Assembly (NCBI GenBank): GCA_026707585.1
Contig: JAPOWQ010000020.1
Coordinates: 1 to 41,003, forward strand
Reading direction: 5' to 3'
From: Chloroflexota bacterium
GTDB taxonomy: Bacteria > Chloroflexota > UBA11872
Length of the DNA: 41,003 nucleotides
Position numbers and translations under genes: made by a program. This document shows positions 32,793 to 41,003 of the stretch, in pieces. How positions within the stretch are numbered: position 1 is the stretch's first letter; the number at the start of each line of letters is the position of its first letter. The notes below the pieces were generated by a model, which saw only the letters and a program-made list of their open reading frames with translations, did not search any database and was not told the DNA's origin.

Positions 32793-34607
32793 CTACTGCA
32801 TACGCCGCCGGATCCCGCGGATCACCGTCCGGTGGACGCCCAGCGCGACCAGTCCTATTGCACCCACCGCTGCTCCAATCGGAGCCACGATGATTCCAAT
32901 CACAATTGCCGCATTGGCCACCCACTGTCCGATTCCGGTCAACACCTCCACCGAGTTCTCGACCGTTTCGCCCGGGTCCCACGCGTCCTCCTCGACCACC
33001 TCCTCTTCTTCCTCAACAACCACGTCCTCGGGCTCCGGAATCGCCGTCAGGAACGTAACGCTCCGGTTGTCCACGGCGGCCCGATCGCGTTCGGTAGCTT
33101 CAATTGAGGTCGTAAACCACTGCCGCGCGGCGGCCGATTCCAGCCGCGCCAGGTAGCTCACGCTGCCGCTTGCGCCGGGCGCCAGTTCGGGGAATTCCCA
33201 CACGATCGCGTGCTGGTCCGCGTCATAGCGGCCGCCCTTGGTCGCTCGGATGAACTCGATGCCCGCGGGCAACCCTTCGACCAGGCGCACGTCGCGGGCA
33301 TCCGCGTTGCCCCGGTTGGCATAGCCCACCGTGTAGCTCAACTCACGACCCACCTGCACTTCCACCTCGCGTTCCTTGTCCAGGCTGAGGTCGACAAAGA
33401 ACGGCAACGTCACCTCGTCGTGGTCCAGGTCGGCGCCGCGAACGTGGCTCGCCGTGCTCGCCTTCGCCCGCAACTCCATCGTCCGGCCGTCACCCTCCAG
33501 GCGTGCGGTCGTTCGCAGCTCAAGCGACTGACCAGGCGCCATCCGGTCGATCGTCCAGACCACGCTGTGCGTGGACTCTTCGTACTCTCCGGGCTTGGTC
33601 GCAAACTGGAACACCAGGTCGGGATCCAGCTGATCGCGAACCACGACCTCCCGCAGTTCCACCGTCCCGTCGTTGATCACCGTGATCGGAAACTCCACCG
33701 ACTCGTGCATCGCATAGCGGTCAGGCGTGCCCCGCTCCACGCGCAGATCGGGCACCGGATGCAGCCGTACCGTGATGGTGGACAGCGCCGCCTGGTCGGC
33801 CAGCACGTTCAACTGACCCTGGAACGTCTCGATCTGCTCGCGAACCCTGGCGACTTCGCGCTGCACCTCCAGCGTGTCCTGCACGGTTCTGGCAGTCGCC
33901 ATGATCTCCAGCAGCTGCTTTTCCGTGGCCTGCGCGTTGCGCATCCGCGACTCGATGTCCGTGAACGCCGCCGTCACGTCCCGCCCGGTCACGTCCTCCG
34001 CCACCACCTCGCGCCCGTGCGCGCGGATGCGTTCCACCGTCTCGTCGAAACGCTCGGCCGGAACCCGCAATGTGATCGAGCTGATTCGATACGGCTCGTT
34101 GCCGCCGATCTCCGTATGCGACACGAACGCCCCGGCGATCGAAGCCACGATCCCCCGAATCGCCTTCACGCTCGTCGGCACGTCGGCCACCACGATCCCA
34201 ATGCTGCCCGTCCGAATCACCTTCCGCCCCGAATTTGGAATCTGCGTCTCGGCGGTCAACAGCGAACTGGTAGACGTCTGGCTCTGTGACTCAGCCGTGG
34301 GCGCACTCCCTTGCACAGGCGCGTTTACCTCCACAACCTTTTCGACCACCGTCTCAACCTGAACCGTCTGCGTAACTAACTTCTCGACCTGGACTGGCGT
34401 CGCAACGCCTCGCGCAGCCGCCGGCGCGGGGGTCATCGCGGGAGCGGGCGCCGCCGCCATGGGGGCCGACGGGGCCACGAACCTTTCGACCGCCACCGAT
34501 TTCTCGACGATCTTCTCAGCGGAGACACTTTGAGTCTCACCACAGGATGCAACCAGCATCGCCGCCAACGGAACCGCCAACATCAGCGTTCGTCTCGGTC
34601 CCCGCAT
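32793..34607 (-). CDS. DUF4349-family lipoprotein with inserted beta-sandwich domains, copy 1
   Basis: This 604-residue predicted lipoprotein has a basic start, a hydrophobic stretch and a lipobox V-A-S-C with Cys22. A Pro/Ala and Val-rich linker precedes the DUF4349 domain (strands around RTGSIGIVVADV, then LRVPAERFDETV, GRDVTAAFTDIESR and a coiled-coil helix RTVQDTLEVQREVARVREQI). Two DUF11-like beta-sandwich units follow. An acidic Glu run leads to a membrane helix near the end with a basic tail. ATG 34607 is preferred over the longer frame because it creates the lipobox and has GAGGGG seven bases upstream. The function is unknown. Confidence 0.8.
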   Translation of the reverse strand: MRGPRRTLMLAVPLAAMLVASCGETQSVSAEKIVEKSVAVERFVAPSAPMAAAPAPAMTPAPAAARGVATPVQVEKLVTQTVQVETVVEKVVEVNAPVQGSAPTAESQSQTSTSSLLTAETQIPNSGRKVIRTGSIGIVVADVPTSVKAIRGIVASIAGAFVSHTEIGGNEPYRISSITLRVPAERFDETVERIRAHGREVVAEDVTGRDVTAAFTDIESRMRNAQATEKQLLEIMATARTVQDTLEVQREVARVREQIETFQGQLNVLADQAALSTITVRLHPVPDLRVERGTPDRYAMHESVEFPITVINDGTVELREVVVRDQLDPDLVFQFATKPGEYEESTHSVVWTIDRMAPGQSLELRTTARLEGDGRTMELRAKASTASHVRGADLDHDEVTLPFFVDLSLDKEREVEVQVGRELSYTVGYANRGNADARDVRLVEGLPAGIEFIRATKGGRYDADQHAIVWEFPELAPGASGSVSYLARLESAAARQWFTTSIEATERDRAAVDNRSVTFLTAIPEPEDVVVEEEEEVVEEDAWDPGETVENSVEVLTGIGQWVANAAIVIGIIVAPIGAAVGAIGLVALGVHRTVIRGIRRRMQ

Positions 34608-34807
34608 CTCTCGCCCCCTCGCCAGATCGGTTCCCCGGCGTCGCCCGAGGAACGCTTGGCCTTCTGTGAACCCATGCCGTCGCAGTGCAAAGAAACTGCT
34701 ACTGCAAGAGCGCCGCAACTAAGAACTTCGTCTCTAACGGTATGAACCTACCTAATCCTGGCTGGTTCGTCCCGTCACAGCGTCGTCGCTACGGCTTCAC
34801 TAACAAC
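34608..34807 (-). other. Long predicted 5' untranslated region of DUF4349 copy 1
   Basis: From the ECF-type promoter to the ATG the transcript would carry about 190 bases of leader. I see no recognised riboswitch and no stable long hairpin. A short frame of about 30 codons starting ATGGGTTCACAG on the minus strand overlaps the lipoprotein start in another frame; there is no further support for it. Confidence 0.35.
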
Positions 34808-34833
34808 TACGCCGCCAGGACGAGAATCGTTCC
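34808..34833 (-). promoter_or_regulatory. ECF-sigma-type promoter of DUF4349 copy 1
   Basis: On the minus strand GGAAC (34833-34829), 17 bases, then CGTA (34811-34808). The flanks GGGAACGATT and CGTAGTTGTT are identical to those before copy 2, while most of the spacer differs. This is the form of group 4 (ECF) sigma promoters with an AAC-type -35 box. Confidence 0.65.
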
Positions 34834-34899
34834 CTGCCGTGGCAACGTTCGTTTACGGGGTCGTCACCGCACGGTGGAAAAAGAGCCCCTGGCCCTGCG

Positions 34900-36645
34900 C
34901 TAGCCCTCCGTCTTCAGCCGCGCCCGCCGCCGCTTGATCGCCCTGATCCCACGCCAGGCCAGCACGCCCACCAGCGCAAACGGCCCCGCCACGATCACCA
35001 CCACGATCGCCGCATTGGCCAGGAACCGCAGGACGTCCAGCAGCAGGCCCACCGCGTCCCGCGCCGTCGACCCCGGCCCGAACACGTCCCGCCCCGCCAC
35101 GTCTTCCGGCAAGGCCGTCAGGAACGTCACCACGCGGTTGTCCACGTCGGCCCGGTCCTCGTCGGCCGACTCGATCGTCGTCTCGGTCTGGAACCGCCCT
35201 TCGCTCCGGTCCACCCGCGCCTCATAGAAGACGCCGTGCCCCGACTCGGGCGACAGCCGCGGGAACTCCCACACCACCGTCCGCGTGCCCTCGTCGTAGC
35301 GCCCGCCGCCCTCCGCCCGCACGAACGTCATGCCCTCCGGCAGGCGCTCCGTCAGCCGAACCTCCCGCGCGTCGCCGTTGCCGTGATTCTGGAAGTTGAG
35401 GAAGTACGTCACGTCCCGCCCCACCGGCACCGACGCCTCACCTTCCTTGAACACGCTCAGATCCACGTAGAACGGCAGCGTCGCCTCCGCCACGTCTTCC
35501 GACGGATCGCGCACGACGCCCGCCGCCGTGATCGTCGCCGCCACCTGCATCGGCGAGCCGTCGCCCTCCAGCCGCACCCGCGACCACACGTCCCGCGACG
35601 AGTTCGCCTCCAACCGGTCAAACTCCCACACCACGCTGTGCGTCCCCGCCTCGTACACCCCCTGCGACGACGCCCACTCGAACACCATCCCCGCCGCCAG
35701 CCGGTCCCGCACCACCACGTCCCGCAGGTCCACCGTCCCGTGGTTCGCAATCGTGATCGGCAGTTCCGTGCTGCCGTGCATCGCGTAGCCCTCGGGTGAG
35801 AACCGCTCGATCCGCAGGTCAGGCGCTGGGTGCAGCCGCACCGTGATCGTCGCCAGGTCCGTCTGATTCGCCAGCAGATTCAGCTGCCCCTGCAACACCT
35901 CGATGCGCGAGCGCACCTCCAGCAACTCCCGCTGCACCTCCAGCGTGTCGCTCACCGTCCGAGCCGTCGCCAGGATGTCCAGCAGCTGCCGCTCCGTCGC
36001 CTGTGCCGTCCGCAGCCGCGCTTCCAGGTCGGTGAACTCCGCCGTCACGTCACGCCCGCCCACGCCTTCGAACACCACCTCGCTGCCCAACTCGCGCACC
36101 AGCCGCCGCGCCTCATCGAACTGCTCCACCGGCACCCGCAATATGACCGTGCTGATCGACCGCGGATCGTCGTCCCGCACGTCCGCCGAGTCCACAAACG
36201 CCTCCGGAATCCCATCCACCAACGCCTGCAACCGCCCAACCGCCTCGTCCACGTCCCCAACCACGATCCCCACCGTCGCGTCCCGAATCACCCGCCGCGC
36301 CGGCGCTGCCTGAATGGCTTCAGTGGCCAGCTGCTTCATCGCCGCCGCCTCGACCGGGACCTCCCTCACCACGACCTGCGGTGCCGCCGCGGCCGGGGCC
36401 TCAGCAACCCGAATCACCGCCCGCTCCGCCGCCATCCCCGTTGCCGTGGCCGTATCTCGCGACATACGACCGCTTTCACTCTCGGCCATCACGGCCGCCG
36501 GCTCCGGGATCATCGCCATCGCGGGAGCAGCCATCGACCGTTCGACCGACTCCTCTTCCCCACCGAAAGGAAACTCCCCGCACGCCGCCAAAGCCAGCGC
36601 GCCAACCACCAGGGCTGCCGCCAACACTCGGATTCGCCTCGGCAT
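34900..36645 (-). CDS. DUF4349-family lipoprotein with inserted beta-sandwich domains, copy 2
   Basis: This 581-residue paralogue of copy 1 has a signal peptide with lipobox L-A-A-C (Cys22), then a variable Ala/Met/Glu-rich linker, the DUF4349 core (RDATVGIVVGDVDEAV, LRVPVEQFDEA, GRDVTAEFTDLEAR, the coiled-coil helix RTVSDTLEVQRELLEV), two DUF11-like domains, and a C-terminal membrane helix with an Arg/Lys tail. The core and the beta domains align with copy 1 throughout; the N-terminal linker and the acidic stretch do not. ATG 36645 has TAGGAG seven bases upstream; a GTG directly before it is an alternative. It is likely tethered at both ends to the membrane. Confidence 0.8.
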   Translation of the reverse strand: MPRRIRVLAAALVVGALALAACGEFPFGGEEESVERSMAAPAMAMIPEPAAVMAESESGRMSRDTATATGMAAERAVIRVAEAPAAAAPQVVVREVPVEAAAMKQLATEAIQAAPARRVIRDATVGIVVGDVDEAVGRLQALVDGIPEAFVDSADVRDDDPRSISTVILRVPVEQFDEARRLVRELGSEVVFEGVGGRDVTAEFTDLEARLRTAQATERQLLDILATARTVSDTLEVQRELLEVRSRIEVLQGQLNLLANQTDLATITVRLHPAPDLRIERFSPEGYAMHGSTELPITIANHGTVDLRDVVVRDRLAAGMVFEWASSQGVYEAGTHSVVWEFDRLEANSSRDVWSRVRLEGDGSPMQVAATITAAGVVRDPSEDVAEATLPFYVDLSVFKEGEASVPVGRDVTYFLNFQNHGNGDAREVRLTERLPEGMTFVRAEGGGRYDEGTRTVVWEFPRLSPESGHGVFYEARVDRSEGRFQTETTIESADEDRADVDNRVVTFLTALPEDVAGRDVFGPGSTARDAVGLLLDVLRFLANAAIVVVIVAGPFALVGVLAWRGIRAIKRRRARLKTEG

Positions 36646-36786
36646 CACGCGCTCCTACTGACGTTGACGTTCGGAAGGCTGCCCGCAGGCTTCGCCTTGA
36701 GGCCCTTCCTCTCCAAGACTAACGGCGCCGCCCGGGCTTCGTATCGAGACAGTCCGAATCACCCCAGACGACGCTACGGAAACAAC

Positions 36787-36812
36787 TACGCGACCCAACC
36801 GCAAATCGTTCC
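36787..36812 (-). promoter_or_regulatory. ECF-sigma-type promoter of DUF4349 copy 2
   Basis: On the minus strand GGAAC (36812-36808), 17 bases, then CGTA (36790-36787), with GGGAACGATT and CGTAGTTGTT in common with the promoter of copy 1. It begins directly after the Nudix stop codon (36814-36816) and leaves a leader of about 135 bases. Confidence 0.65.
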
Positions 36813-36813
36813 C

Positions 36814-37368
36814 TCACCCTCTGTCCGCCACCCCCGCCGCCAACCCATACAGATCCGCCAGGTCACCCCGGCCAACCGCCCGAAACCGCGCCTGCGCCTC
36901 CTCCAGCGTCACCGTCAGCACCTCCACCACGTCCTCCCCGTCCCCAATCGTCGGCGTCGTCACCAACTCCACCCGTCCCACACCCACCAGCCGCTGAAAC
37001 CGCGGATGCGGCAGATGTGGCCGGTACGGCGCCTCGGCCGTCGAAACGCAATCCCACACGCCCAACGTTCTGAACGACTCCAGCCGCGCCCCCGCCTCCT
37101 CCATCAGTTCACGCCGCAGCGTCGCCTCGATCGACTCACCAGGCTCCCGCGTCCCGCCCGGCACCTCCGGCCGACCGTCCCTCAACACCAGCACCACCCA
37201 GCCCGAAGCCGTATACGGAACGACATTCACGTTCGACACGAGGTCAGCGCACGACACGGCGTCGACACATCGAAATTGCGCGAAACCGCGTCTTCCCGTC
37301 ACCCGCGCAAACAGGTCCGGAAACCGCGCCGCCTCGCTACCCGCCGCCGTTCTCCCCGTCCCGACCAT
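36814..37368 (-). CDS. Nudix hydrolase
   Basis: This 184-residue pyrophosphohydrolase has a perfect Nudix box: Gly72, Glu78, Arg86-Glu87, Glu90-Glu91 and Gly93. It cleaves a nucleoside diphosphate linked to another moiety; the substrate cannot be told from sequence. The ATG at 37368 overlaps the 3' end of gyrA by 32 bases, so the two may be translated in series. A later start is possible because the first 25 residues match no domain. Confidence 0.85.
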   Translation of the reverse strand: MVGTGRTAAGSEAARFPDLFARVTGRRGFAQFRCVDAVSCADLVSNVNVVPYTASGWVVLVLRDGRPEVPGGTREPGESIEATLRRELMEEAGARLESFRTLGVWDCVSTAEAPYRPHLPHPRFQRLVGVGRVELVTTPTIGDGEDVVEVLTVTLEEAQARFRAVGRGDLADLYGLAAGVADRG

Positions 37369-39799
37369 CCGCCAACCGCGCCACCCGCAGCAGGTCCACG
37401 CCCTCGTCCATCCGCATGATGATCACGCCGGCCGCCGCCCGCTTGATCGGACGCGTGTTGCCAAGGCCACAGCGCATCACCTGGCCGTCGGAGGACACCA
37501 GCGCAATCTCCTCGTTCTCCGCCATCAGCGTGCGCGCGTCGGCGACCTCACCCGTCTTCTCGCTCAGAATGATCGACTTGAGCCCCTGCCCGCCCCGGCC
37601 CTGCGGCCGGAACTCGGACACCGCCACTTTCTTGCCGTAGCCATTGGACGTCACCAGCAGCACGAATCCGTCGTCCTGCGTCAGGTCCATTGCGGTGACC
37701 TCGTCGCCCTCGGCCAGGCGAATCGCCCGCACGCCGCCGCTGACCCGGCCGCTGGAGCGAATCGAGTCAAGCGCGAACCGGATCGACATCCCGTTCCGCG
37801 TAAAGAACATCGCGTGCGACTCGTCCGTCGCCAGCCGCACCCAGACCAGCTCGTCGTCCTCATCCAGGTCCATCGCCAGCAGCCCGTTGGTGCGAATCGA
37901 CACAAACTGCGTCAGCGCGCTCCGCTTCACCTCGCCCTTGCGGGTCCCGAACACCAGGTAATCGCCCGCCTCGAAGTTGGGAATGGCCAGCACCGCCGTC
38001 GCCCGCTCGCCCTGCTCGATCGCCAGCAGGTTGATCAGGTTGTGCCCCTGCGCGTCTCGCCCCTGTTCCGGCAGTTCATACGCCCGCAGCCGGTACACCT
38101 TCCCCCGGTTCGTAAAGAACAGCAGGTGGTCGTGCGTGTTCGCCACCAGGAAATGCTCCACCACGCCGCCGGTCTTGCTGCGGAAGCCGCGGATGCCCTT
38201 CCCGCCCCGGCCCTGCCGCCGGTACGTGTTCGCCGGCACCCGCTTCACGTAGCCGCGCGACGACATCGTGATCAGGCAGTCGCGATCCTCCACCAGGTCT
38301 TCCTCGTTGAAGTCGCCCGACGCCTCCCGCTGGATCTCCGTCTGCCGCTCGTCGCCGAAGCGCTTCACCACCTCGCGCGTCTCGTCGCCGATGATCGCCA
38401 GCACCCGCGACTCGTCCGCCAGGATGTCCTGCAGATCCCGGATCGTTGCTCGCACCTCTTCCAGCTCCGCCAGGATCTGCTCGCGCTCCAAACGCACCAG
38501 CCGCCGCAACTGCATATCCAGAATCGCGTTCGCCTGGATTTCGGTCAGGCCGAACTCCTGCATCAGCCCGTTCCGGGCCTCCTCGGTATCGTCCGCCCCG
38601 CGAATGATCCTGATCACCTTGTCGATGTCCGCCAGCGCGATCACATAGCCTTCCAGCAGATGCTCGCGCGCCTGCGCCTTCTTCAGATCGAACTCGGTCC
38701 GCCGCCGCACCACCGTCTGCCGGTGCTGCACGAAGAGCTCGACGAACCTGCGCAGCGGCAGCTGCTCCGGCTGCCCGTCCACCAGCGCCAGGTTGTTGAT
38801 GCTGAACGTCGACTGCAGCGCCGTGTGCTTGTACAGCTGGTTCAGCACCGCCAACGGCCGCGCGCCGCCGCGCAACTCCACCACCACCCGCATCCCGTGC
38901 CGGTCCGACTCGTCGCGGATATCGCGCACGCCCTCGATCACCTTGTCCCGAACCAGCGCGGCGATCTTCTCCACCAGCCTGGCCTTGTTCACCAGGTAGG
39001 GAATCTCCGACACCACCAGCGCCATCGTGGTGCCGCGGACTTCCTCCACGTTCACCACCGCGCGCACACTGATTCGACCCCGACCCTGCGTATACGCCTG
39101 CTCGATCCCCTCCGCCCCCACGATGATCCCGCCGGTCGGAAAATCAGGCCCCCGCACGAATCGCATTAGGTCCCGCGACGTGGCCTCCGGGTTCTCGATG
39201 TAGTGCTCGATGGCCCGTCCCACTTCGCGCAGGTTGTGCGGCGGAATGCTCGTCGCCATCCCCACGGCAATCCCGGTGGACCCGTTGATCAGCAGGTTCG
39301 GCACGACCGAGGGCAGCACCTCGGGCATCTCCGCCGTCCCGTCGAAGTTGTCGACGAATTCCACGGTGTCCCGGTCGAGGTCGTCCAGCATCGCGGCCGC
39401 CACCTGCGTCAGCCGCGCTTCCGTATATCGCATCGCCGCCGCCGGATCGCCGTCCACCGACCCGAAATTGCCCTGCCCGTCCACCAGCGGATACCGGATC
39501 GAAAACGGCTGCGCCATCCTTACTAACGCGTCGTATAGCGCCTGGTCGCCGTGTGGGTGGTACTTCCCCATCGTGTCGCCCACCACCCGCGCCGCTTTGC
39601 GGAACGCCGCGTTCGGTGTCGCCGAAATCTCCTCCATCGAGTACAGCAACCGCCGGTGCACCGGCTTCAGCCCATCGCGCACGTCCGGAATCGCCCGCGC
39701 GACGATCGTGCTCATCGCATAGTCGATATACGAGGTCTCCATCTCCTCGACAATGTCAACCGACCGAATCCCGTCGTCCGCCACAAACTCCTCCGTCAC
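37337..39799 (-). CDS. gyrA: DNA gyrase subunit A
   Basis: This is the 820-residue cleavage subunit of the type II topoisomerase that introduces negative supercoils. The active-site tyrosine is Tyr125 (MRYTEARL). The winged-helix region has [21 protein letters not shown] around 79-100. The C-terminal pinwheel carries a GyrA-box variant, QGRGGKG, and the related QGRGGQG. I chose GTG 39799 because the conserved N-terminus begins there and a GAGGAG is about nine bases upstream; the frame extends 27 codons further. The residue equal to E. coli Ser83 is Gln86, and the Asp87 equivalent is retained as Asp90. No gyrB is nearby. Confidence 0.93.
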   Translation of the reverse strand: MTEEFVADDGIRSVDIVEEMETSYIDYAMSTIVARAIPDVRDGLKPVHRRLLYSMEEISATPNAAFRKAARVVGDTMGKYHPHGDQALYDALVRMAQPFSIRYPLVDGQGNFGSVDGDPAAAMRYTEARLTQVAAAMLDDLDRDTVEFVDNFDGTAEMPEVLPSVVPNLLINGSTGIAVGMATSIPPHNLREVGRAIEHYIENPEATSRDLMRFVRGPDFPTGGIIVGAEGIEQAYTQGRGRISVRAVVNVEEVRGTTMALVVSEIPYLVNKARLVEKIAALVRDKVIEGVRDIRDESDRHGMRVVVELRGGARPLAVLNQLYKHTALQSTFSINNLALVDGQPEQLPLRRFVELFVQHRQTVVRRRTEFDLKKAQAREHLLEGYVIALADIDKVIRIIRGADDTEEARNGLMQEFGLTEIQANAILDMQLRRLVRLEREQILAELEEVRATIRDLQDILADESRVLAIIGDETREVVKRFGDERQTEIQREASGDFNEEDLVEDRDCLITMSSRGYVKRVPANTYRRQGRGGKGIRGFRSKTGGVVEHFLVANTHDHLLFFTNRGKVYRLRAYELPEQGRDAQGHNLINLLAIEQGERATAVLAIPNFEAGDYLVFGTRKGEVKRSALTQFVSIRTNGLLAMDLDEDDELVWVRLATDESHAMFFTRNGMSIRFALDSIRSSGRVSGGVRAIRLAEGDEVTAMDLTQDDGFVLLVTSNGYGKKVAVSEFRPQGRGGQGLKSIILSEKTGEVADARTLMAENEEIALVSSDGQVMRCGLGNTRPIKRAAAGVIIMRMDEGVDLLRVARLADGRDGENGGG

Positions 39800-39903
39800 A
39801 CCCCTCCACTCCTCTCTCCCAGTGTGATCTGCCGCGCTTGCTCGTACCCCCGGTGAGAGACCACGTGCCGGCGATGCCATGCATGCCGAAGGACGCCTCT
39901 TGC

Positions 39904-39939
39904 TCCCTCTCCCTTGAGGGAGAGGGCCGGGGTGAGGGT
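39904..39939 (+). repeat. Interspersed hairpin repeat, copy 1
   Basis: CCCTCTCCC and GGGAGAGGG form a nine-base stem with a four-base loop (TTGA), followed by CCGGGGTGAGGGT. The right flank differs from copies 2 and 3 after this point. Confidence 0.7.
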
Positions 39940-40011
39940 GGCTGCCGCCCCCTGCAACCCTGCAATGTCAGCGGCAACCCACGAATGCCGGGCTGTTCTC
40001 ATCCCTCTCCT

Positions 40012-40139
40012 GGGAGACCTTTGCGAAACCCCGCCTCGACATCGAAAGCGGGGCCGCTCTTTCTCCCTCTCCCTCTGGGAGAGGGTTGGGGTGAGGGTCT
40101 TCCGGGCACCCATTCCCAGGGTTACGCAAAGGTCTCTCC
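40012..40139. mobile_element. Imperfect inverted-repeat (MITE-like) element
   Basis: GGGAGACCTTTGCGAAACCC at 40012-40031 pairs with the reverse complement of 40119-40139 at 18 of 21 positions. Between them lie a CCCCGC/GCGGGG hairpin (40029-40053) and repeat copy 2. There is no coding capacity and I see no clear target-site duplication. It may be a small non-autonomous element or a compound of repeats. Confidence 0.4.
40064..40105 (+). repeat. Interspersed hairpin repeat, copy 2
   Basis: The same nine-base stem with the loop TCT, followed by TTGGGGTGAGGGTCTTCCGG. It differs from copy 3 at three of 42 positions and lies inside the MITE-like element. Confidence 0.75.
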
Positions 40140-40227
40140 TGGGGGAGAGGCAGATGGAGGCGTCCTCGCCGACAATCGGTGAGGGGTCTTCCGTTCCCGG
40201 TCTCACCCACAAGCAACCGCCTCTTCC

Positions 40228-40269
40228 TCCCTCTCCCCATGGGAGAGGGCTGGGGTGAGGGTCTTCCGG
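40228..40269 (+). repeat. Interspersed hairpin repeat, copy 3
   Basis: The same nine-base stem with the loop CAT, followed by CTGGGGTGAGGGTCTTCCGG. The copies begin 160 and 164 bases apart, but the DNA between them is unrelated, so this is not a tandem array. Confidence 0.75.
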
Positions 40270-40330
40270 CCGAGGCGCCCCGGACACCAAAGCGCTCGAT
40301 TCCAGTCCCAAACGAAAACGCACGTCCGCC

Positions 40331-40840
40331 CTAACCCTCATCGTCCAAACGTTCAAAATCCCCGCTCACCCCTCCGGTCTTCCGCACCAGCCGCACGTCC
40401 GCAATCCGCATCCCCCGGTCCACCGCCTTGCACATGTCGTACACCGCCAGCGCCGCCACCGAAACCGCCGTCAGCGCCTCCATCTCAACCCCCGTCCGGC
40501 CCACGGTGCGGACAGTCGCCTCGATCGCCAGCGAATCCTCGCCCTCCGGCGTCAACGCCACGTCCACCGCGCTCAGCGGCAGCGGGTGACACAGCGGAAT
40601 CAGGTCCGACGTGCGTTTGGCCGCCATCAATCCGGCCAGCCGCGCCACCCCCAGCACATCGCCCTTGGGTAGGTCCGAGGTCTCGCCGGCCATCTGCTCG
40701 CGAATCATCGCCAGCGTCGCCGGCTGCATCACCACCCGGCCCCGCGCCACCGCGGTTCGGTCCGTCTCCGACTTAGCCGACACGTCCACCATCCGCGCGG
40801 ACCCATCCGCGTCGAAATGCGTAAACGAAGACCTGGCCAA
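40331..40840 (-). CDS. moaC: Cyclic pyranopterin monophosphate synthase MoaC
   Basis: The 169-residue product acts with MoaA to form cyclic pyranopterin monophosphate, the first committed step of molybdenum/tungsten cofactor synthesis. Family patterns seen are [34 protein letters not shown] and the active-site YDMCKAVD. The start is TTG at 40840, giving the normal N-terminus before MVDVS; an internal ATG at codon 17 would truncate it. It provides cofactor precursors for enzymes such as the aldehyde:ferredoxin oxidoreductase at 15952. No other moa gene is adjacent in view. Confidence 0.94.
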   Translation of the reverse strand: MARSSFTHFDADGSARMVDVSAKSETDRTAVARGRVVMQPATLAMIREQMAGETSDLPKGDVLGVARLAGLMAAKRTSDLIPLCHPLPLSAVDVALTPEGEDSLAIEATVRTVGRTGVEMEALTAVSVAALAVYDMCKAVDRGMRIADVRLVRKTGGVSGDFERLDDEG

Positions 40841-40885
40841 TCCGGTGGTTAAGTCCCTGCGCCCCAGAAGTAACGACCTACCTCT

Positions 40886-40891
40886 ATTCTA
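40886..40891 (-). promoter_or_regulatory. -10 box of moaC
   Basis: TAGAAT on the minus strand, about 45 bases before the TTG start, so the predicted leader is near 40 bases. This is the same hexamer as in the dnaE promoter. The rest of 40892-41003 shows no gene; an ATG at 40986 opens a frame that runs off the window. Confidence 0.4.
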
Positions 40892-41003
40892 CCGCGCCAC
40901 ACCCGTTGAGCCCCCTCAGACCGCCCGTCACCCGCCGCGCCATCGCTCGTAGCAACTGTATTGGCTGGGCAAGTCCTAGGTGGCCATGGTGGGGTCCCAG
41001 CGG

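Larger units (their letters stand above)
39881..40330. other. Intergenic region between moaC and gyrA, rich in repeats
   Basis: About 450 bases with no convincing gene. Several frames stay open, but they read as the arginine/serine/proline/glutamate strings typical of interspersed repeats. It holds three copies of a hairpin repeat and a longer imperfect inverted-repeat element. The gyrA promoter should lie in its left end or in 39800-39880, but no clear boxes were found. Confidence 0.6.

Noticed and set aside
34620-34700. Short upstream frame of about 30 codons before DUF4349 copy 1
   Set aside because: No Shine-Dalgarno sequence, and there is no equivalent before copy 2.
35830-37419. 529-codon plus-strand frame opposite DUF4349 copy 2 and Nudix
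   Set aside because: It reads as arginine, histidine and proline runs antisense to two genes with clear domains.
39904-40269. CRISPR array
   Set aside because: Only three hairpin repeats about 160 bases apart with unrelated long intervals and no cas genes nearby.
39756-40356. Several open frames across the repeat region
   Set aside because: Their products are arginine/serine/proline/glutamate strings created by translating the repeats.
40986-41003. ATG near the window end as the start of a plus-strand gene
   Set aside because: Only six codons are visible and the upstream TTGGCT and TAGGTG are too close together for a promoter.

Overview
The window is GC-rich bacterial chromosome, roughly two-thirds G+C by eye, and carries almost only housekeeping and metabolic genes. 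I infer a Chloroflexota-like organism. The reasons are the DnaE with a small beta-rich C-terminal domain after a linker, the rpsF-ssb-rpsR order with a cysteine-free S18, and the mixture of aldehyde:ferredoxin oxidoreductase, DUF4349 and VapBC genes in a GC-rich background. No rRNA or tRNA gene, CRISPR array or complete insertion sequence was recognised, so the phylum call is only moderate.

Layout: 1-654 is a leader region with a possible upstream gene end. 655-3229 is an ABC-2 export cassette of one ATPase and two permeases. 3221-4842 (minus) holds a family 5 uracil-DNA glycosylase and an alpha/beta hydrolase. 4951-7300 is the rpsF-ssb-rpsR operon followed by a parvulin-like protein. 7335-8812 (minus) holds an MFS carrier and a small zinc-ribbon membrane protein. 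8945-12829 is dnaE. 12842-14873 holds an aldo/keto reductase and a divergent SMP-30-like lactonase. 15298-15543 and its neighbour form a VapBC pair with a clear operator. 15689-17805 is MoaD-like plus aldehyde:ferredoxin oxidoreductase. 17884-18882 is a CDF metal transporter that starts with seven histidines. 18901-20909 holds two duplicated SRPBCC genes, a TfoX-N protein and a VOC protein. 20972-22771 is an ABC exporter, and 22821-24017 (minus) an AAA_14/DUF4143 ATPase behind twin AT-rich dyads.

From 30599 down to 24246 (minus) runs a long gene train. Four uncharacterised genes come first, the last of which has an SPFH/HflK-like C-terminal half. They are followed by a RodZ-like HTH membrane protein, a PgsA-type phosphatidyltransferase and a Gfo/Idh/MocA oxidoreductase. 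mnmG (30724-32709, plus) diverges from it. Two paralogous DUF4349 lipoproteins (32793-36645, minus) follow, then Nudix, gyrA and moaC, with a small repeat nest between gyrA and moaC.

The best candidates for something undescribed are two. The first is the four-gene membrane cluster at 26733-30599, in which three genes seem to share an N-terminal module. The second is the pair of DUF4349 lipoproteins, which carry inserted DUF11-like domains and are preceded by near-identical ECF-sigma-type promoters (GGAAC, 17 bp, CGTA). The window also shows a recurring GCTAGGCT promoter core, often so close to the start codon that the transcript would be leaderless.
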